Shown here: in pieces, positions 40,860-49,516 of the stretch
How positions within the stretch are numbered: position 1 is the stretch's first letter
How the letters are laid out: every line of letters begins with the position of its first letter
DNA from: Vibrio sp. UBA2441
Lineage (GTDB): Bacteria; Pseudomonadota; Gammaproteobacteria; Enterobacterales; Vibrionaceae
NCBI GenBank assembly: GCA_002342685.1
Contig: DDQN01000015.1
Span: 1-61,191 of the forward strand
Reading direction: 5' to 3'
Length of the DNA stretch: 61,191 nt
Notes under the pieces: generated by a model
Told to the model about the DNA's origin: nothing
Database searches by the model: none
The model's input: the letters and a program-made list of their open reading frames with translations, nothing else
Made by a program: the position numbers and the translations under genes

Positions 40860-42632
40860 GTTGAAAAACTAAACCTTGTGACGGTCAACGTCGTTGAAAA
40901 GAATGACAGTGGAATAATGATGTTACCCATCAGTCAGCTTTGTCATTCCTCCCTAAATGTGAGAAAAAATAAAGCGTCTGTTGAGGATGATAAATCGCTG
41001 TATGAGTCGATTTTGGCGTATGGTGTTATTCAGAATTTAGTGGCGCTGCCGCTGAATGATGAAAATAAGTACCCTGTTATTGGAGGGGGTAGACGTTTAA
41101 CCCAACTCAATAAATTGGTCAAAAAAGGCAAGTTATCCGGCTCTGGTTGTGTCCCTGTGAAATTGTTGACTGAGGAGGACGCGGCCAGCGAAATTTCTCT
41201 TTCAGAGAACTTTATACGGGCGAACATGCATCCTGTTGATGAGTTTAAAGCCTTCGCTGAAATGGTGAATTCGGGCGCTAGCTGCGCGGAGGTGTCTAAA
41301 CGGTTTGGTGTGACGGAGAAGTTTGTCCAGCAGCGCATGAAATTGAGTCTGGTTGCTCCTTGTGTTTTGAAAGCCTATCAAAAAGGAGATATTACTCTTG
41401 ATTTCGTGATGGTGTTCACCATTGCCGATGTGAAACAGCAAAAAAATGTCTGGGAGCAAGTGAAGGATGGTCGTTTTCATAATGTGAATCAAATTCGGAA
41501 TATGCTGAAGAAAGAGGCGATGGAGTCTAGTCACTATTTGGTTGAATTTGTTGGGCGTGAAGCGTACGAGCAAGCGGGTGGCGTGGTGACAGGGGATCTG
41601 TTTTCTGAATCGGTGTATTTCGATGATGGGGAGCTAATTAATACTTTGGCTATGGCTAAGTTAGACATTGAAGCCGATAAGCTGAAAAAACAAGGCTGGA
41701 TGTGGGTTACGGTTTTACTGTCGCGCACCTATGATGAAACCAGTGGATATACTGAGATTGTCAGTAATAAAGGCCAATATAAGAAGGCTGAAAAATCGTT
41801 GGCGGGGTGCGTGGTTGCTCTTGCGCGGGACGGCAGTATTCACACGTTTAAAGGTCTGGTTGCTAAATCTGAGCGTAAGTTATTAAAACAGTTGCAAACC
41901 GCCGATGCCCCTATGGAGTTAATTTCCGGTGACAATGTAACGCAGGGTGAAGGTGACGGTTATTCTAATGCGCTGAATGGCGATCTAAAAGCGCATCGTT
42001 TGGTGATCGCTAAACATGCATTGATGACCACGCCAGAGCTGGCGATAGATGCCCTGCATTATTCGCTTTGTTTGTCAGCGTTTGGTGGGAGTCGTTATAT
42101 CGCCAAGCCTATCAACGTATCGTTTAATGATACGTATCTTGAGCCTAAAACGGGAGAGTTTACTGAAAACAAAGCCTTAACTTTGATTGAGCAGCATAAA
42201 GCGGGTTTTGATTTGGCATGGATTGATCAAGAGGGTGATAAGGCTAGATTTGAGGTTTTTTGTAAGCTCGATGAGTCAGAAAAACAAAAGCAAATCGCAT
42301 ATGCCAGCGCCATGATGCTTGAGTCGTCGTTATTGAATGACCGTCCTCATGAATGTGTTGAAAATCTGATGGATACGCTAGCCATTGATTTTCCAAGCTA
42401 CTGGCGACCAACGGCCCCTAGTTTTCTGAAACGCATTTCTATCCCTCAATTGATGAGTATCGCGCAACCTGTTATGTCTGAGCAATGGGTTATCCAAGCG
42501 AAAAATCTTAAGAAAAAAGACTTGGTTGAGCAAATTGATGGTTATATTAATGGTGATGATCCACTGCTTAATGAGCAGCAAAAAATGCACTTTTCTTCTT
42601 GGATGCCAGAGGGGTTTGTTACATTGAAATAA
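40770..42632 (+). CDS. Large ParB-like protein of leading-region type
   Basis: ATG 40770 with GAGGA site gives 620 residues; the open frame upstream belongs to the leader repeat. A ParB/sulfiredoxin-like N-terminal domain is visible (SLYESILAYGVIQNLVALPL, YPVIGGGRRLTQLNK). It is followed by ENFIRANMHPVDEFKAFAEM and a helix-turn-helix (SCAEVSKRFGVTEKFVQQRM). The C-terminal 350 residues are of unknown type. Proteins of this size class (ORF653/YubM type) are found in leading regions of F-like plasmids. The N-terminal 30 residues are shared with two other genes here. Confidence 0.82.
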   Translation: MTTVLNQTQSTNTKPAATIQAKAGSSKKDNVEKLNLVTVNVVEKNDSGIMMLPISQLCHSSLNVRKNKASVEDDKSLYESILAYGVIQNLVALPLNDENKYPVIGGGRRLTQLNKLVKKGKLSGSGCVPVKLLTEEDAASEISLSENFIRANMHPVDEFKAFAEMVNSGASCAEVSKRFGVTEKFVQQRMKLSLVAPCVLKAYQKGDITLDFVMVFTIADVKQQKNVWEQVKDGRFHNVNQIRNMLKKEAMESSHYLVEFVGREAYEQAGGVVTGDLFSESVYFDDGELINTLAMAKLDIEADKLKKQGWMWVTVLLSRTYDETSGYTEIVSNKGQYKKAEKSLAGCVVALARDGSIHTFKGLVAKSERKLLKQLQTADAPMELISGDNVTQGEGDGYSNALNGDLKAHRLVIAKHALMTTPELAIDALHYSLCLSAFGGSRYIAKPINVSFNDTYLEPKTGEFTENKALTLIEQHKAGFDLAWIDQEGDKARFEVFCKLDESEKQKQIAYASAMMLESSLLNDRPHECVENLMDTLAIDFPSYWRPTAPSFLKRISIPQLMSIAQPVMSEQWVIQAKNLKKKDLVEQIDGYINGDDPLLNEQQKMHFSSWMPEGFVTLK

Positions 42633-42645
42633 GCATAACTTGTAC

Positions 42646-42675
42646 TTTTAGTCCACTTCGGTGGCCTAAAATTTA
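42646..42675. terminator. Hairpin after the ParB-like gene
   Basis: TTTTAG/CTAAAA and CCAC/GTGG stems around a TTCG tetraloop (42646-42671), followed by ATTT. Confidence 0.7.
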
Positions 42676-42846
42676 TGTAGCTCTGAGTTAAAAGACCTAA
42701 GTTTGCAGACAATATGAGCCACGAACTCCCATTTTATTATGATGGGCTAACGTGAAGTGTGTCCTATTTTTTGTTTCTTTTATGGTCAGGGACGGCGTGG
42801 TGGTATTTAATTTCGGTTGAATTTATTTATTCATTAAAGGGTGTAT

Positions 42847-43578
42847 ATGAAAAATGGTTGGGGTTTGTTGCCCTTGGGGTTAATGCTGTTCACTGGGGCT
42901 GCTTACGCGGCGAATACATCTAACACGTCGTTTAATAAAGCGAAGAAGATGCTTGAACGTAATGTGTATTACGATCATCGTGAAACGCTTTATTGCGGCG
43001 CCCGTTTTGATGAGAAGAAAAAGGTAATCATTCCTGAAGGGTTTAAGACAACAAAGCACGTTAAACGGGCTAAAAAAGTGGAATGGGAACACGTAGTACC
43101 GGCAGAAAACTTTGGTCGGACGTTCAGTGAGTGGCGTGATGGCCATGAGCTATGTGTTAATAGTAAAGGTAAGTCATTTAAAGGTCGTAAGTGCGCTGAA
43201 AAAATGAATACTGAATATCGTTACATGCAAGCGGATATGTTTAATTTGTTTCCGGCGATTGGCGCGGTTAATGCGATGCGTTCTAATTATAATTTTGTGA
43301 TGTTACCGGATGTCCGAAGTGAGTTTGGTTCGTGTCCAATGAAGATTGATAGCCGTAAAGCTGAGCCGCCTGTCAGTGCTAGAGGTCGTATTGCCAGGAC
43401 GTATTTTTATATGGAGATGACCTATCCAAGATATAAAATGAGTAAGCAACAGCGGCAGTTAATGACGGCGTGGGATAAGCAATTTCCGGTTGAGGCGTGG
43501 GAGTGTGAGCGAAATAAACGGATCACCAAAATGCAGAAAAGTGTGAATAAAGTGATGGAAAGTCGTTGTCAGTTTTAA
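42847..43578 (+). CDS. endA: Endonuclease I (EndA-like), exported
   Basis: Starting at ATG 42847 the protein has 243 residues with a signal peptide (GWGLLPLGLMLFTGAAYAAN). Endonuclease I text follows: WEHVVPAENFGRTFSEWRDG (catalytic His region), NTEYRYMQADMFNLFPAIGAVNAMR, and RYKMSKQQRQLMTAWDKQFPV. The family are periplasmic or secreted nonspecific nucleases that cut DNA. Homologues are common on plasmids and mobile elements, so it is probably cargo rather than the chromosomal endA. Confidence 0.9.
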   Translation: MKNGWGLLPLGLMLFTGAAYAANTSNTSFNKAKKMLERNVYYDHRETLYCGARFDEKKKVIIPEGFKTTKHVKRAKKVEWEHVVPAENFGRTFSEWRDGHELCVNSKGKSFKGRKCAEKMNTEYRYMQADMFNLFPAIGAVNAMRSNYNFVMLPDVRSEFGSCPMKIDSRKAEPPVSARGRIARTYFYMEMTYPRYKMSKQQRQLMTAWDKQFPVEAWECERNKRITKMQKSVNKVMESRCQF

Positions 43579-43589
43579 TTTTTTTCTGT

Positions 43590-44107
43590 GGGCGATTGAT
43601 AGGGCTTTTCGTTGCTTCGCCCCTCCTGTCGCTAACTTGCCCCGCAGTGAGCAAGCAAAGCTTGCTGCGTGGCTAAGTTCCAGACAGCCAATCCTTCCCT
43701 CTCTTTGTTCGGCTATCGCAAAGCTCGTTACTTGCTGGTACAAACACACCTGCAGGTAACACAAAAACAAAAATGTCACCTGTGCCGGTTAAGTGCGACT
43801 AAGGCTTTGTTGTGCCTTCATGTCCATCACTTCTTTTTCGTCGTTATCTTTTCTCGTTTCGCTATCTGTCTGTTTATCGTTTCCTGTTAGAACCCCAATG
43901 GCAAGGGTATATAAACGCTGCGCGCCCTTGTCATTGAGAACCATACCAGGAAGCTGAACAGTCAGGCGAGAACGGAAAAGATAACTTAACTGACGAAAAG
44001 GAAACTACGTGATGGCGCATTCTAATTCAACAAAGCCAAGTCTTACTAAACCGCCAAAGGCGACCAGCGTATCCCCGCTGGAGCAGTCAGGCTCCTCCAA
44101 AAATGAT
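43590..44107 (+). repeat. Hairpin-rich repeated leader, copy B (before the ArdC operon)
   Basis: Same order as copy A: GGGCGATTGATAGGG; first stem-loop (43630-43682; CGCA/TGCG and GCAAGC/GCTTGC); AGAACC (43889), hairpin CAATGGCAAGGG (43896-43907) with CCCTTGTCATTG (43925-43936), AGAACC (43937); GTCAGGCGAGAACGG box at 43961. In the coding part it contains CCAGCG/CGCTGG hairpin sequence and the QSGSSKND codons (44060-44107). Confidence 0.85.
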
Positions 44108-44254
44108 AATTCTAAGTTCAGTCCAAGATCTCAACGCAACCTGCGCATTATTCAGCGCCTTAGAGAGATCCATGAGTTAGCCAAGCGTAAGTCTACTTTT
44201 GGCAAAACGCCTTTGCATTACGTATGCACCGCGACTCGTTGTATTGATCGTTAA
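44012..44254 (+). CDS. 80-residue protein sharing the SGSSKND N-terminal segment
   Basis: MAHSNSTKPSLTKPPKATSV starts at ATG 44012 (a GTG precedes it directly). Residues 25-32 read QSGSSKND; the rest is basic and helical (RSQRNLRIIQRLREIHELAK). It is translated 15 bp upstream of ardC in the same operon. Function unknown. Its start is embedded in the repeated leader. Confidence 0.65.
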   Translation: MAHSNSTKPSLTKPPKATSVSPLEQSGSSKNDNSKFSPRSQRNLRIIQRLREIHELAKRKSTFGKTPLHYVCTATRCIDR

Positions 44255-44269
44255 TAAAAGGATAGGGCT

Positions 44270-45130
44270 ATGAAATCGACAGATATGTATCAACTGGTGA
44301 CTAATCAAGTGATTGAGGCATTGGAGCGCGGGGTTAAACCGTGGTTGTGTCCGTGGGAGCGTAACGGTGTGTCGTCACTGCCTTTCAATTTTCACACGAA
44401 AAGCGTGTATTCGGGGATCAATATTATGTTGCTTTGGGCAAGCGCGAGTAAACAAGGTTTTTTGTCGCCTAGTTGGCTGACGTACAAGCAAGCAATCGCA
44501 TTAGGCGGCAATGTGCGCAAAGGTGAAAAAGGCACTCAAATTATTTTTTATAAGTCGTGGGAGAAAGAAAACGCACAAGGTGAAAAAGAGCAAATACCAA
44601 TGATGAAAATTTACAGTGTCTTCAATGCTGACCAAATCGACAATATTGATTTTCCTCAAGCGGATATTGTGGAAATGACGAATGAAATGGATGTGTTACC
44701 TCATGTTGAATATTTACTGATTGATACAGGGGCAAACATTACGGAAGTGGGAGAGCGTGCCTTTTACCGACCGTCTACGGATGACATCGTTTTGCCGCTT
44801 CGTTCATTATTTTCTGAGAGCTCAAATTTCTATGCCACTGCATTGCATGAGCTGACGCACTGGACGGGGCACAAGAACCGATTAAACCGTGGCATCAAAA
44901 ATAAATTTGGTAGTAAAGATTATGCCTTCGAGGAACTTGTCGCCGAGCTTGGCAGCGCTTTTTTAATGGCGGAACTATCGATTGCAGGTGAGGCCCAGCA
45001 CGATTCTTACATTGCGTCATGGCTTGAGAAACTGAATAACGATAAACGTTTCATTTTTAAAGCCGCGTCTGCAGCCAGTAAAGCGCATCAACACATTATG
45101 TCGTGTTCGAGTAACCAACGTGCTGCGTAA
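44270..45130 (+). CDS. ardC: ArdC-like antirestriction protein
   Basis: This 286-residue protein has an N-terminal ssDNA-binding ArdC domain (DMYQLVTNQVIEALERGVKP, NFHTKSVYSGINIMLLW, FLSPSWLTYKQAIALGGNVR, KGEKGTQIIFYKSWE). A C-terminal zincin-like metallopeptidase domain has HELTHWTGH and a downstream E in FEELVAELGSAFL. ArdC proteins protect incoming single-stranded DNA from restriction during conjugation. Its place behind a repeated leader fits early expression in the recipient. Confidence 0.9.
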   Translation: MKSTDMYQLVTNQVIEALERGVKPWLCPWERNGVSSLPFNFHTKSVYSGINIMLLWASASKQGFLSPSWLTYKQAIALGGNVRKGEKGTQIIFYKSWEKENAQGEKEQIPMMKIYSVFNADQIDNIDFPQADIVEMTNEMDVLPHVEYLLIDTGANITEVGERAFYRPSTDDIVLPLRSLFSESSNFYATALHELTHWTGHKNRLNRGIKNKFGSKDYAFEELVAELGSAFLMAELSIAGEAQHDSYIASWLEKLNNDKRFIFKAASAASKAHQHIMSCSSNQRAA

Positions 45131-45224
45131 TAGAAATAAGCTCCGTTTTGTCTGTTACAGGGCGCTTCCTATTGAACAGAAAGCAACGCTCGAAAGAGGG
45201 GCTTCCCAAGAAAGGTTTATCATT

Positions 45225-45551
45225 ATGTCAAAATTATTTATGAAAAATTACCTACGGTTAAGCGAGGGGATTTATTTGCCCTCGGGCACTACTTTTATGA
45301 AAGAATATCGAAAGTACGCTAGTTGTGGCCAAGCAAAATATAGGCCGGATTTAGATGAATATACTCTTTGTCGTTGGGGTATAAGATTAGCAATTCTTTT
45401 TGCTCGATATGATCGGATTGTTCACCGTCTGGGGACGACCAATATACATACTCGTATTAACTACCGTTCTTATGCAGCTAAGTCTCCAGATTGGAACGTG
45501 AGACATAAAGGACTTGTTCTTATGTGGCGCTTGTTTGAGGTCAAGAAATAA
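45225..45551 (+). CDS. 108-residue protein of unknown function
   Basis: From ATG 45225 (MSKLFMKNYLRLSEGIYLPS, with GAAAGG before it) the protein is basic and helical, with RWGIRLAILFARYDRIVHRL in the middle. The open frame upstream (from 45120) overlaps ardC and is less likely. It is the third gene of the ardC operon. Family not recognised. Confidence 0.5.
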   Translation: MSKLFMKNYLRLSEGIYLPSGTTFMKEYRKYASCGQAKYRPDLDEYTLCRWGIRLAILFARYDRIVHRLGTTNIHTRINYRSYAAKSPDWNVRHKGLVLMWRLFEVKK

Positions 45552-45782
45552 AATAGATTCAGAAGAACAACAAAATGTTGTTCTTTCGCTCATTGGATTG
45601 CCATCCTCCCCAATATTAACCTTGTTGAATGCCTGTTTTTTTATGAATAACACGATAGTGGTTTGTTTGCTTTTTTAAGCTTCCAGGCTTGTTTGGACGA
45701 TCCTCTAGGTTTTTTTATTCGGCTCTCGCAATGCCTATTGCTTGCGGCTAAAAATTATTAAGTAATGACTTTTACCTCTGTT

Positions 45783-46226
45783 GGGCGAGACCGCAAGCGG
45801 CACGGCTTTTCGCTGCGCTCGTATCGCTAACGCACAGTTCTAAGCGCTAAAGCACTAAGAATTGTTGCGTTCCAGATACGTAATCCTCTCGCAAAAGCTT
45901 TCACTGCCTGTTTCTAAGAGTTAGTAATGTGTCCGATTGCCTGGCAGGTTCGCTGTTCTCCTTTTACTCGCATCACCCCCGTTATCGACACTGACTTCTA
46001 AAATCTCAGCCCAGAACCTAATTTGCAAGGGAGGCTTCGCCGCTTCGCGCCCTTGCAAATCAGAACCATGAGTTGAGCTGGAGAAGTCAGGCGATAACGG
46101 AAGTGATACTCAAACAACAAAAGGAGAGCGACCATGATGCCAGCCACTCAAACACAAACTATCTCTAAAGAAGCAATCAGCGACCAGCGTATCCCCGCTG
46201 GGCAGTCAGGCTCCTCCAAAAATGAT
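45783..46226 (+). repeat. Hairpin-rich repeated leader, copy C
   Basis: The first stem-loop (45826-45876) has different bases from A and B but keeps pairing (AACGCA with TGCGTT). The second hairpin has ATTTGCAAGGG (46021-46031) with CCCTTGCAAAT (46050-46060), between AGAACC at 46013 and 46062. The box GTCAGGCGATAACGG starts at 46086. The coding part has the CCAGCG/CGCTGG hairpin and SGSSKND codons (46180-46226). Shorter than A and B by about 75 bp. Confidence 0.8.
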
Positions 46227-46640
46227 GTCTCTGAGTTTCGTGCTGCAAGTACGCTCCGTCGAAATAAAAAAAAGCCAGCGTTGGATAAAAAAGAGAAACG
46301 GTTAGTGATGAAAAATAGGCTGTCACAACTTCAATTGTCCTGTCAGGGCAAGACCGCCAAACAAAAGAAAGACATTCAGGCGCTTAAAGAGTCGGACCTT
46401 TTTATAAATATCAAACATCAGATCTCGCTGAAACAACAATACAGCCTCTCAGATATCTACGATTTGATGATTATCTTGGGAGAAATAACGAGATTTGATC
46501 AATGGGACCTTTCCTGTGGGCAACATCAGATAGCGTTGTTCACGTCTTATCAGTCTATCTTCCCTGGTCTCCGTTTTAAGTGTTTGGACGGTTTTTATCA
46601 ACCCTTAAGTTTTCATTACAATATTCGTATTTCGTTATGA
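46134..46640 (+). CDS. 168-residue protein sharing the SGSSKND segment
   Basis: MMPATQTQTISKEAISDQRI continues to PAGQSGSSKND (residues 21-31), then a basic region (RRNKKKPALDKKEKRLVMKN) and a helical body (QYSLSDIYDLMIILGEITRF, DQWDLSCGQHQIALFTSYQS). AGGAGAG precedes the ATG. Unknown function; it sits in the leading region behind leader copy C. Confidence 0.6.
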   Translation: MMPATQTQTISKEAISDQRIPAGQSGSSKNDVSEFRAASTLRRNKKKPALDKKEKRLVMKNRLSQLQLSCQGKTAKQKKDIQALKESDLFINIKHQISLKQQYSLSDIYDLMIILGEITRFDQWDLSCGQHQIALFTSYQSIFPGLRFKCLDGFYQPLSFHYNIRISL

Positions 46641-46707
46641 TTTTTTGCAGATGGTGCCATGTTTTATGGGGCTAGAACCCCAATGTTTATCGACAAAGGA
46701 AAATATT

Positions 46708-46818
46708 ATGACAACTTCATGCTGTAATTGTGGAACAAAATTTGAAACTAATGATGCTTCGCAAGAATATTGTACTCAAAGTTGTAACGATGTGTATGAA
46801 AATGCTCTAGAAGCTTAA
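46708..46818 (+). CDS. 36-residue zinc-ribbon-like peptide
   Basis: MTTSCCNCGTKFETNDASQE is followed by YCTQSCNDVYENALEA. The cysteines C5-C6-x-C8 and C22-x3-C26 could bind a metal. AAAGGA precedes the ATG. Its composition and good start suggest a real gene. Confidence 0.5.
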   Translation: MTTSCCNCGTKFETNDASQEYCTQSCNDVYENALEA

Positions 46819-46927
46819 AATGTTGATTTTTATAACAGAATCAATTCAGGACCAACAGTTTAGAAGGGGATTTAAGTCAATAAACAATGTGACTATAGGG
46901 CGGTTTATCCCTACCATAGTTTTACAT

Positions 46928-46975
46928 TTGTATAACTTTTGTTGTTATGTTTTTTTTGTTATACTTCTGTATAAC
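46928..46975 (+). promoter_or_regulatory. Operator-like palindrome of the mazEF-like operon
   Basis: GTTATAC (46958-46964) and GTATAAC (46969-46975) form a perfect inverted repeat with 4-bp spacer; a further TTGTATAAC half-site is at 46928-46936. It lies 20 bp before the antitoxin start and fits AbrB/MazE autoregulation. Confidence 0.65.
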
Positions 46976-46995
46976 AAAGGTAAGGAGAGTAGAAA

Positions 46996-47253
46996 ATGAC
47001 TGCTGTTGTTATACGTCAATCCGGTGGAGCTAACATTGTTAGTATCCCCAGAGCAATTGTAAAAACGTTGAGCCTACATACTGGTTCAAAACTTGATTTG
47101 TCAATTCAGGATAATAAGATTGTTCTTACTCCTGTTGAAGATGAGTTAACACTGGAAGCTTTGTTATCTGAAAGTCCAAAAGAGTGCTTTGCTATAACTG
47201 ATGAAGATAGAGAGTGGATTGATGCCGCTCCAGTCGGTAAGGAAGTGATTTAG
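46996..47253 (+). CDS. mazE: MazE-like antitoxin (AbrB fold)
   Basis: This 85-residue protein has the SpoVT/AbrB swapped-hairpin text VVIRQSGGANIVSIPRAIVK and LSIQDNKIVLTPVEDELTLEAL; the acidic C-terminus should bind and block the toxin. AAGGAGAG precedes the ATG. Its stop overlaps the toxin GTG. Confidence 0.88.
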   Translation: MTAVVIRQSGGANIVSIPRAIVKTLSLHTGSKLDLSIQDNKIVLTPVEDELTLEALLSESPKECFAITDEDREWIDAAPVGKEVI

Positions 47254-47582
47254 TGTACGTACCTGATAAAGGAGATATTGTCTCACTCGATTTTGATCCG
47301 AGTGCGGGGAAAGAAATCATGAAACGTCGTCCGGCGTTTGTTATATCTCGTAAAATGTTCAATGAACATACGGGATTTGCGGTTGTTGCACCTATTACTA
47401 GTACAGTAAGGGGAATGAAGCTGGAAGTTGTGTTACCCGATGCATTATCTACGAAAGGCGCAGTCCTCATTCATCAGGTTAAGTCTCTGGATTTCTCTAA
47501 TCGTCAGATTAAGTTTATTGAAAAAGCACCGAAAAATATCACTGATAAGGCCACAGAGCTTACTAAATTGATCATTTCATGA
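47253..47582 (+). CDS. mazF: MazF/PemK-family toxin
   Basis: This 109-residue protein starts with GTG overlapping the mazE stop (TAGTG), so translation is coupled. MazF text is clear: PDKGDIVSLDFDPSAGKEIM, KRRPAFVISRKMFNEHTGFA, VVAPITSTVRG and GAVLIHQVKSLDF. These toxins are sequence-specific mRNA endonucleases. The pair stabilises the element or limits phage. Confidence 0.92.
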   Translation: MYVPDKGDIVSLDFDPSAGKEIMKRRPAFVISRKMFNEHTGFAVVAPITSTVRGMKLEVVLPDALSTKGAVLIHQVKSLDFSNRQIKFIEKAPKNITDKATELTKLIIS

Positions 47583-48171
47583 TTTATTCATATAGCATTG
47601 TAGAGTTAGCCATCGGTAGAGTAATGTATTTACATATTACTTCGCTATAATAATTTGGACGTTCCCTTCGGGTGGGCTTTTCGGTTTCTCCTCGTATAGC
47701 TAACTTGATCCACATATATCGAGCAAGCTCGATATGGCTCTAAGTTCCAGATCACTATCCTTATCACAATCCCAAAATCAAACCCAAACCAATTTCAATG
47801 CCTTGTTATAAAGCTAGTAATGTGCTGACTAATTATTTTTGAAATACGTTGCTTAAATAATTTAATGTTATATTTACAATGTCATTCCTTTTTGTTGTAG
47901 TGTTTATGCATGACTAATGGCATCTATGAGTTGCGATAGGAAAACTAAAATAATAAGTTTTATGTCTGTGTTGAAAAATAAGTAATAATAAATCAACCAA
48001 AATAGTAATAGATAGTGATGTTGTCATTCAATATTATAGTTGATGCGTTCGTTTTAATTATAATAGAAACTGATAGGAGCATAACAACCGCCCGGTTGTT
48101 TGATGAAGAATAATTAACACTTCGTTCATTCTGTAGTAAAGTAGAACTATCATTAATGGCGCTGTTTCTTT
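47583..48171. other. Intergenic region with degraded leader copy D
   Basis: No gene seen. The first part (47658-47765) is a degraded copy of the repeated leader; the rest is AT-rich. Confidence 0.55.
47658..47765 (+). repeat. Degraded repeated leader, copy D
   Basis: It keeps GGGCTTTTCG (from 47674) and the first stem-loop (47699-47751) with AACTT/AAGTT at the base and a perfect ATATCGAGC/GCTCGATAT stem of new sequence. It also keeps CTAAGTTCCAGA. The second hairpin, box and shared coding segment are missing. An 11-bp piece, GACGTTCCCTT (47658-47668), recurs at 48639-48649. Confidence 0.6.
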
Positions 48172-48603
48172 ATGAAATATTCATTGTATATATTATTAAT
48201 TATCCCTTCGCTTTCTCATGCTTTTTGTTTTGAGGAAGCCGCCGCTTTTTATGGTGTCGATCCCGTCTTGCTTAAATCAATTGCAATGGTTGAAAGTTCG
48301 TTAAAACCTAATGCGTTTAATGAGAATAAAAATAAGTCTGGTATTGTAGTCAGCCGGGATTTTGGATTGATGCAAATTAATTCTCAATGGTTCTCTAAGT
48401 TGTCTGAATTTAATGTTAACGAGAAAAATGTTTACGAACCGTGTTTTAATGTTTCTTTAGGTGCGTGGGTATTGAGTTCCAATTTTGCGACTCATGGATT
48501 CAACTGGAATAGTGTTGGTGCGTATAACGCCGGTTTTCTGCCGAGCAAACAAAAAGCCAGAGACGAGTATATAACTAAGGTAAAATTTTATTTTTATCAA
48601 TGA
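48172..48603 (+). CDS. Lytic transglycosylase (conjugation/VirB1-like)
   Basis: This 143-residue protein has a signal peptide (YSLYILLIIPSLSHAFC) and an SLT domain: AFYGVDPVLLKSIAMVESSL (catalytic Glu), RDFGLMQINSQWF, NVSLGAWVLSSNF and NSVGAYNAG. Small single-domain enzymes like this open peptidoglycan for conjugation systems; in F-like plasmids one (orf169/geneX) lies next to oriT. No T4SS genes are in the window. Confidence 0.88.
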   Translation: MKYSLYILLIIPSLSHAFCFEEAAAFYGVDPVLLKSIAMVESSLKPNAFNENKNKSGIVVSRDFGLMQINSQWFSKLSEFNVNEKNVYEPCFNVSLGAWVLSSNFATHGFNWNSVGAYNAGFLPSKQKARDEYITKVKFYFYQ

Positions 48604-49153
48604 TTTTTTCTTTTCGATAAAACTCACTACGATACAGTGACGTTCCCTTGCTAACCTGGATGCGTTAGCGTCAAAAAATGCAAATTCATTCAATCGCCAT
48701 CGCCGGCTTTGTTCGCCATAATTAGCCCCAGCGGTTGAAAAAGGATAGAGCAGGTAAAAAATGCAGCTGATCGCGTTGTTCTCTTTAAGGATTGGACACC
48801 CTACGCTAAATCATAAATGATTTAAGTGGTTGTCTGTTGGTGGGGAAAGTTATTTTAAAACAAATGGTTACATTGACATTAAGTTGCCAGATTAATCTTT
48901 GGAAACTTTTAAATTTATCGTTGAAACTATTGGGTTTTTACAATGGAATTATATTAATTTTCAATCAAAATCCATTGATGCGTTATAAAGTAAGGGCTGA
49001 ACGTTGTTTCAATGCCATTTCAATTAATTCTTATTGAAAGTCCATTTATGCCTTAATTAGCGGTGGATCCAGAGTTATATATTGGAAATCATCATTAAAA
49101 GATCAATGTGATAGCATTGGACTTCATTGAAAGTAAATATAGGAATAAAAGTT
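48604..49153. other. Non-coding region with inverted repeats
   Basis: It holds GCTAAC (48650-48655) with GTTAGC (48664-48669), and AAATCAT (48808-48814) with ATGATTT (48817-48823). A decayed coding frame (about 48838-48985) reads ESYFKTNGYIDIKLPD, stop, SLETFKFIVETIGFLQWNYI; I cannot identify it. With the lytic transglycosylase before it and an RHH gene after it, this is one candidate location for oriT. Confidence 0.4.
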
Positions 49154-49516
49154 ATGATTCAGTCATATTCACTGCAAGCTAGCATTAAAGGAAAGTTGAA
49201 CACGGATTTTAGAAAATACGTAGCTCAAGAAAATGTGAGTGATGCTGAAGCCGCGCGGCAACTTTTGACGTTGGCATTGAGGATTGTTCTCGATGATACA
49301 GAAGATAGTCGCCCTTCGAATCGAGATCTTTTAGAAGAAATGTATCGACGAATTCGCTACGTAGGGGCGACCTCAAATTTAATTCATACGCAAGGGTTTG
49401 ACGGGGCCGCTTTTTATGAAAATAAAAAAGAAGCGACTGAAATGAGGAAAGTATTGAAATCGGATGTAGATAATAAAGTCGATGCGTATCTATCAGGAGA
49501 GAATAAGGCTGATTAA
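49154..49516 (+). CDS. RHH-like protein, possible relaxosome accessory factor
   Basis: From ATG 49154 (MIQSYSLQASIKGKLNTDFR) the protein has 120 residues. The beta-strand plus helix text (KYVAQENVSDAEAARQLLTL) is like ribbon-helix-helix proteins. The TTG start at 49127 is not favoured. Its place after a lytic transglycosylase suggests a role in transfer or regulation, but no relaxase gene is seen. Confidence 0.5.
   Translation: MIQSYSLQASIKGKLNTDFRKYVAQENVSDAEAARQLLTLALRIVLDDTEDSRPSNRDLLEEMYRRIRYVGATSNLIHTQGFDGAAFYENKKEATEMRKVLKSDVDNKVDAYLSGENKAD

Noticed and set aside
48837..49037. 66-residue ORF on + strand
   Set aside because: Another frame over the same bases reads more like a decayed protein (IDIKLPD, stop, SLETFKFIVE); neither is convincing as a gene.
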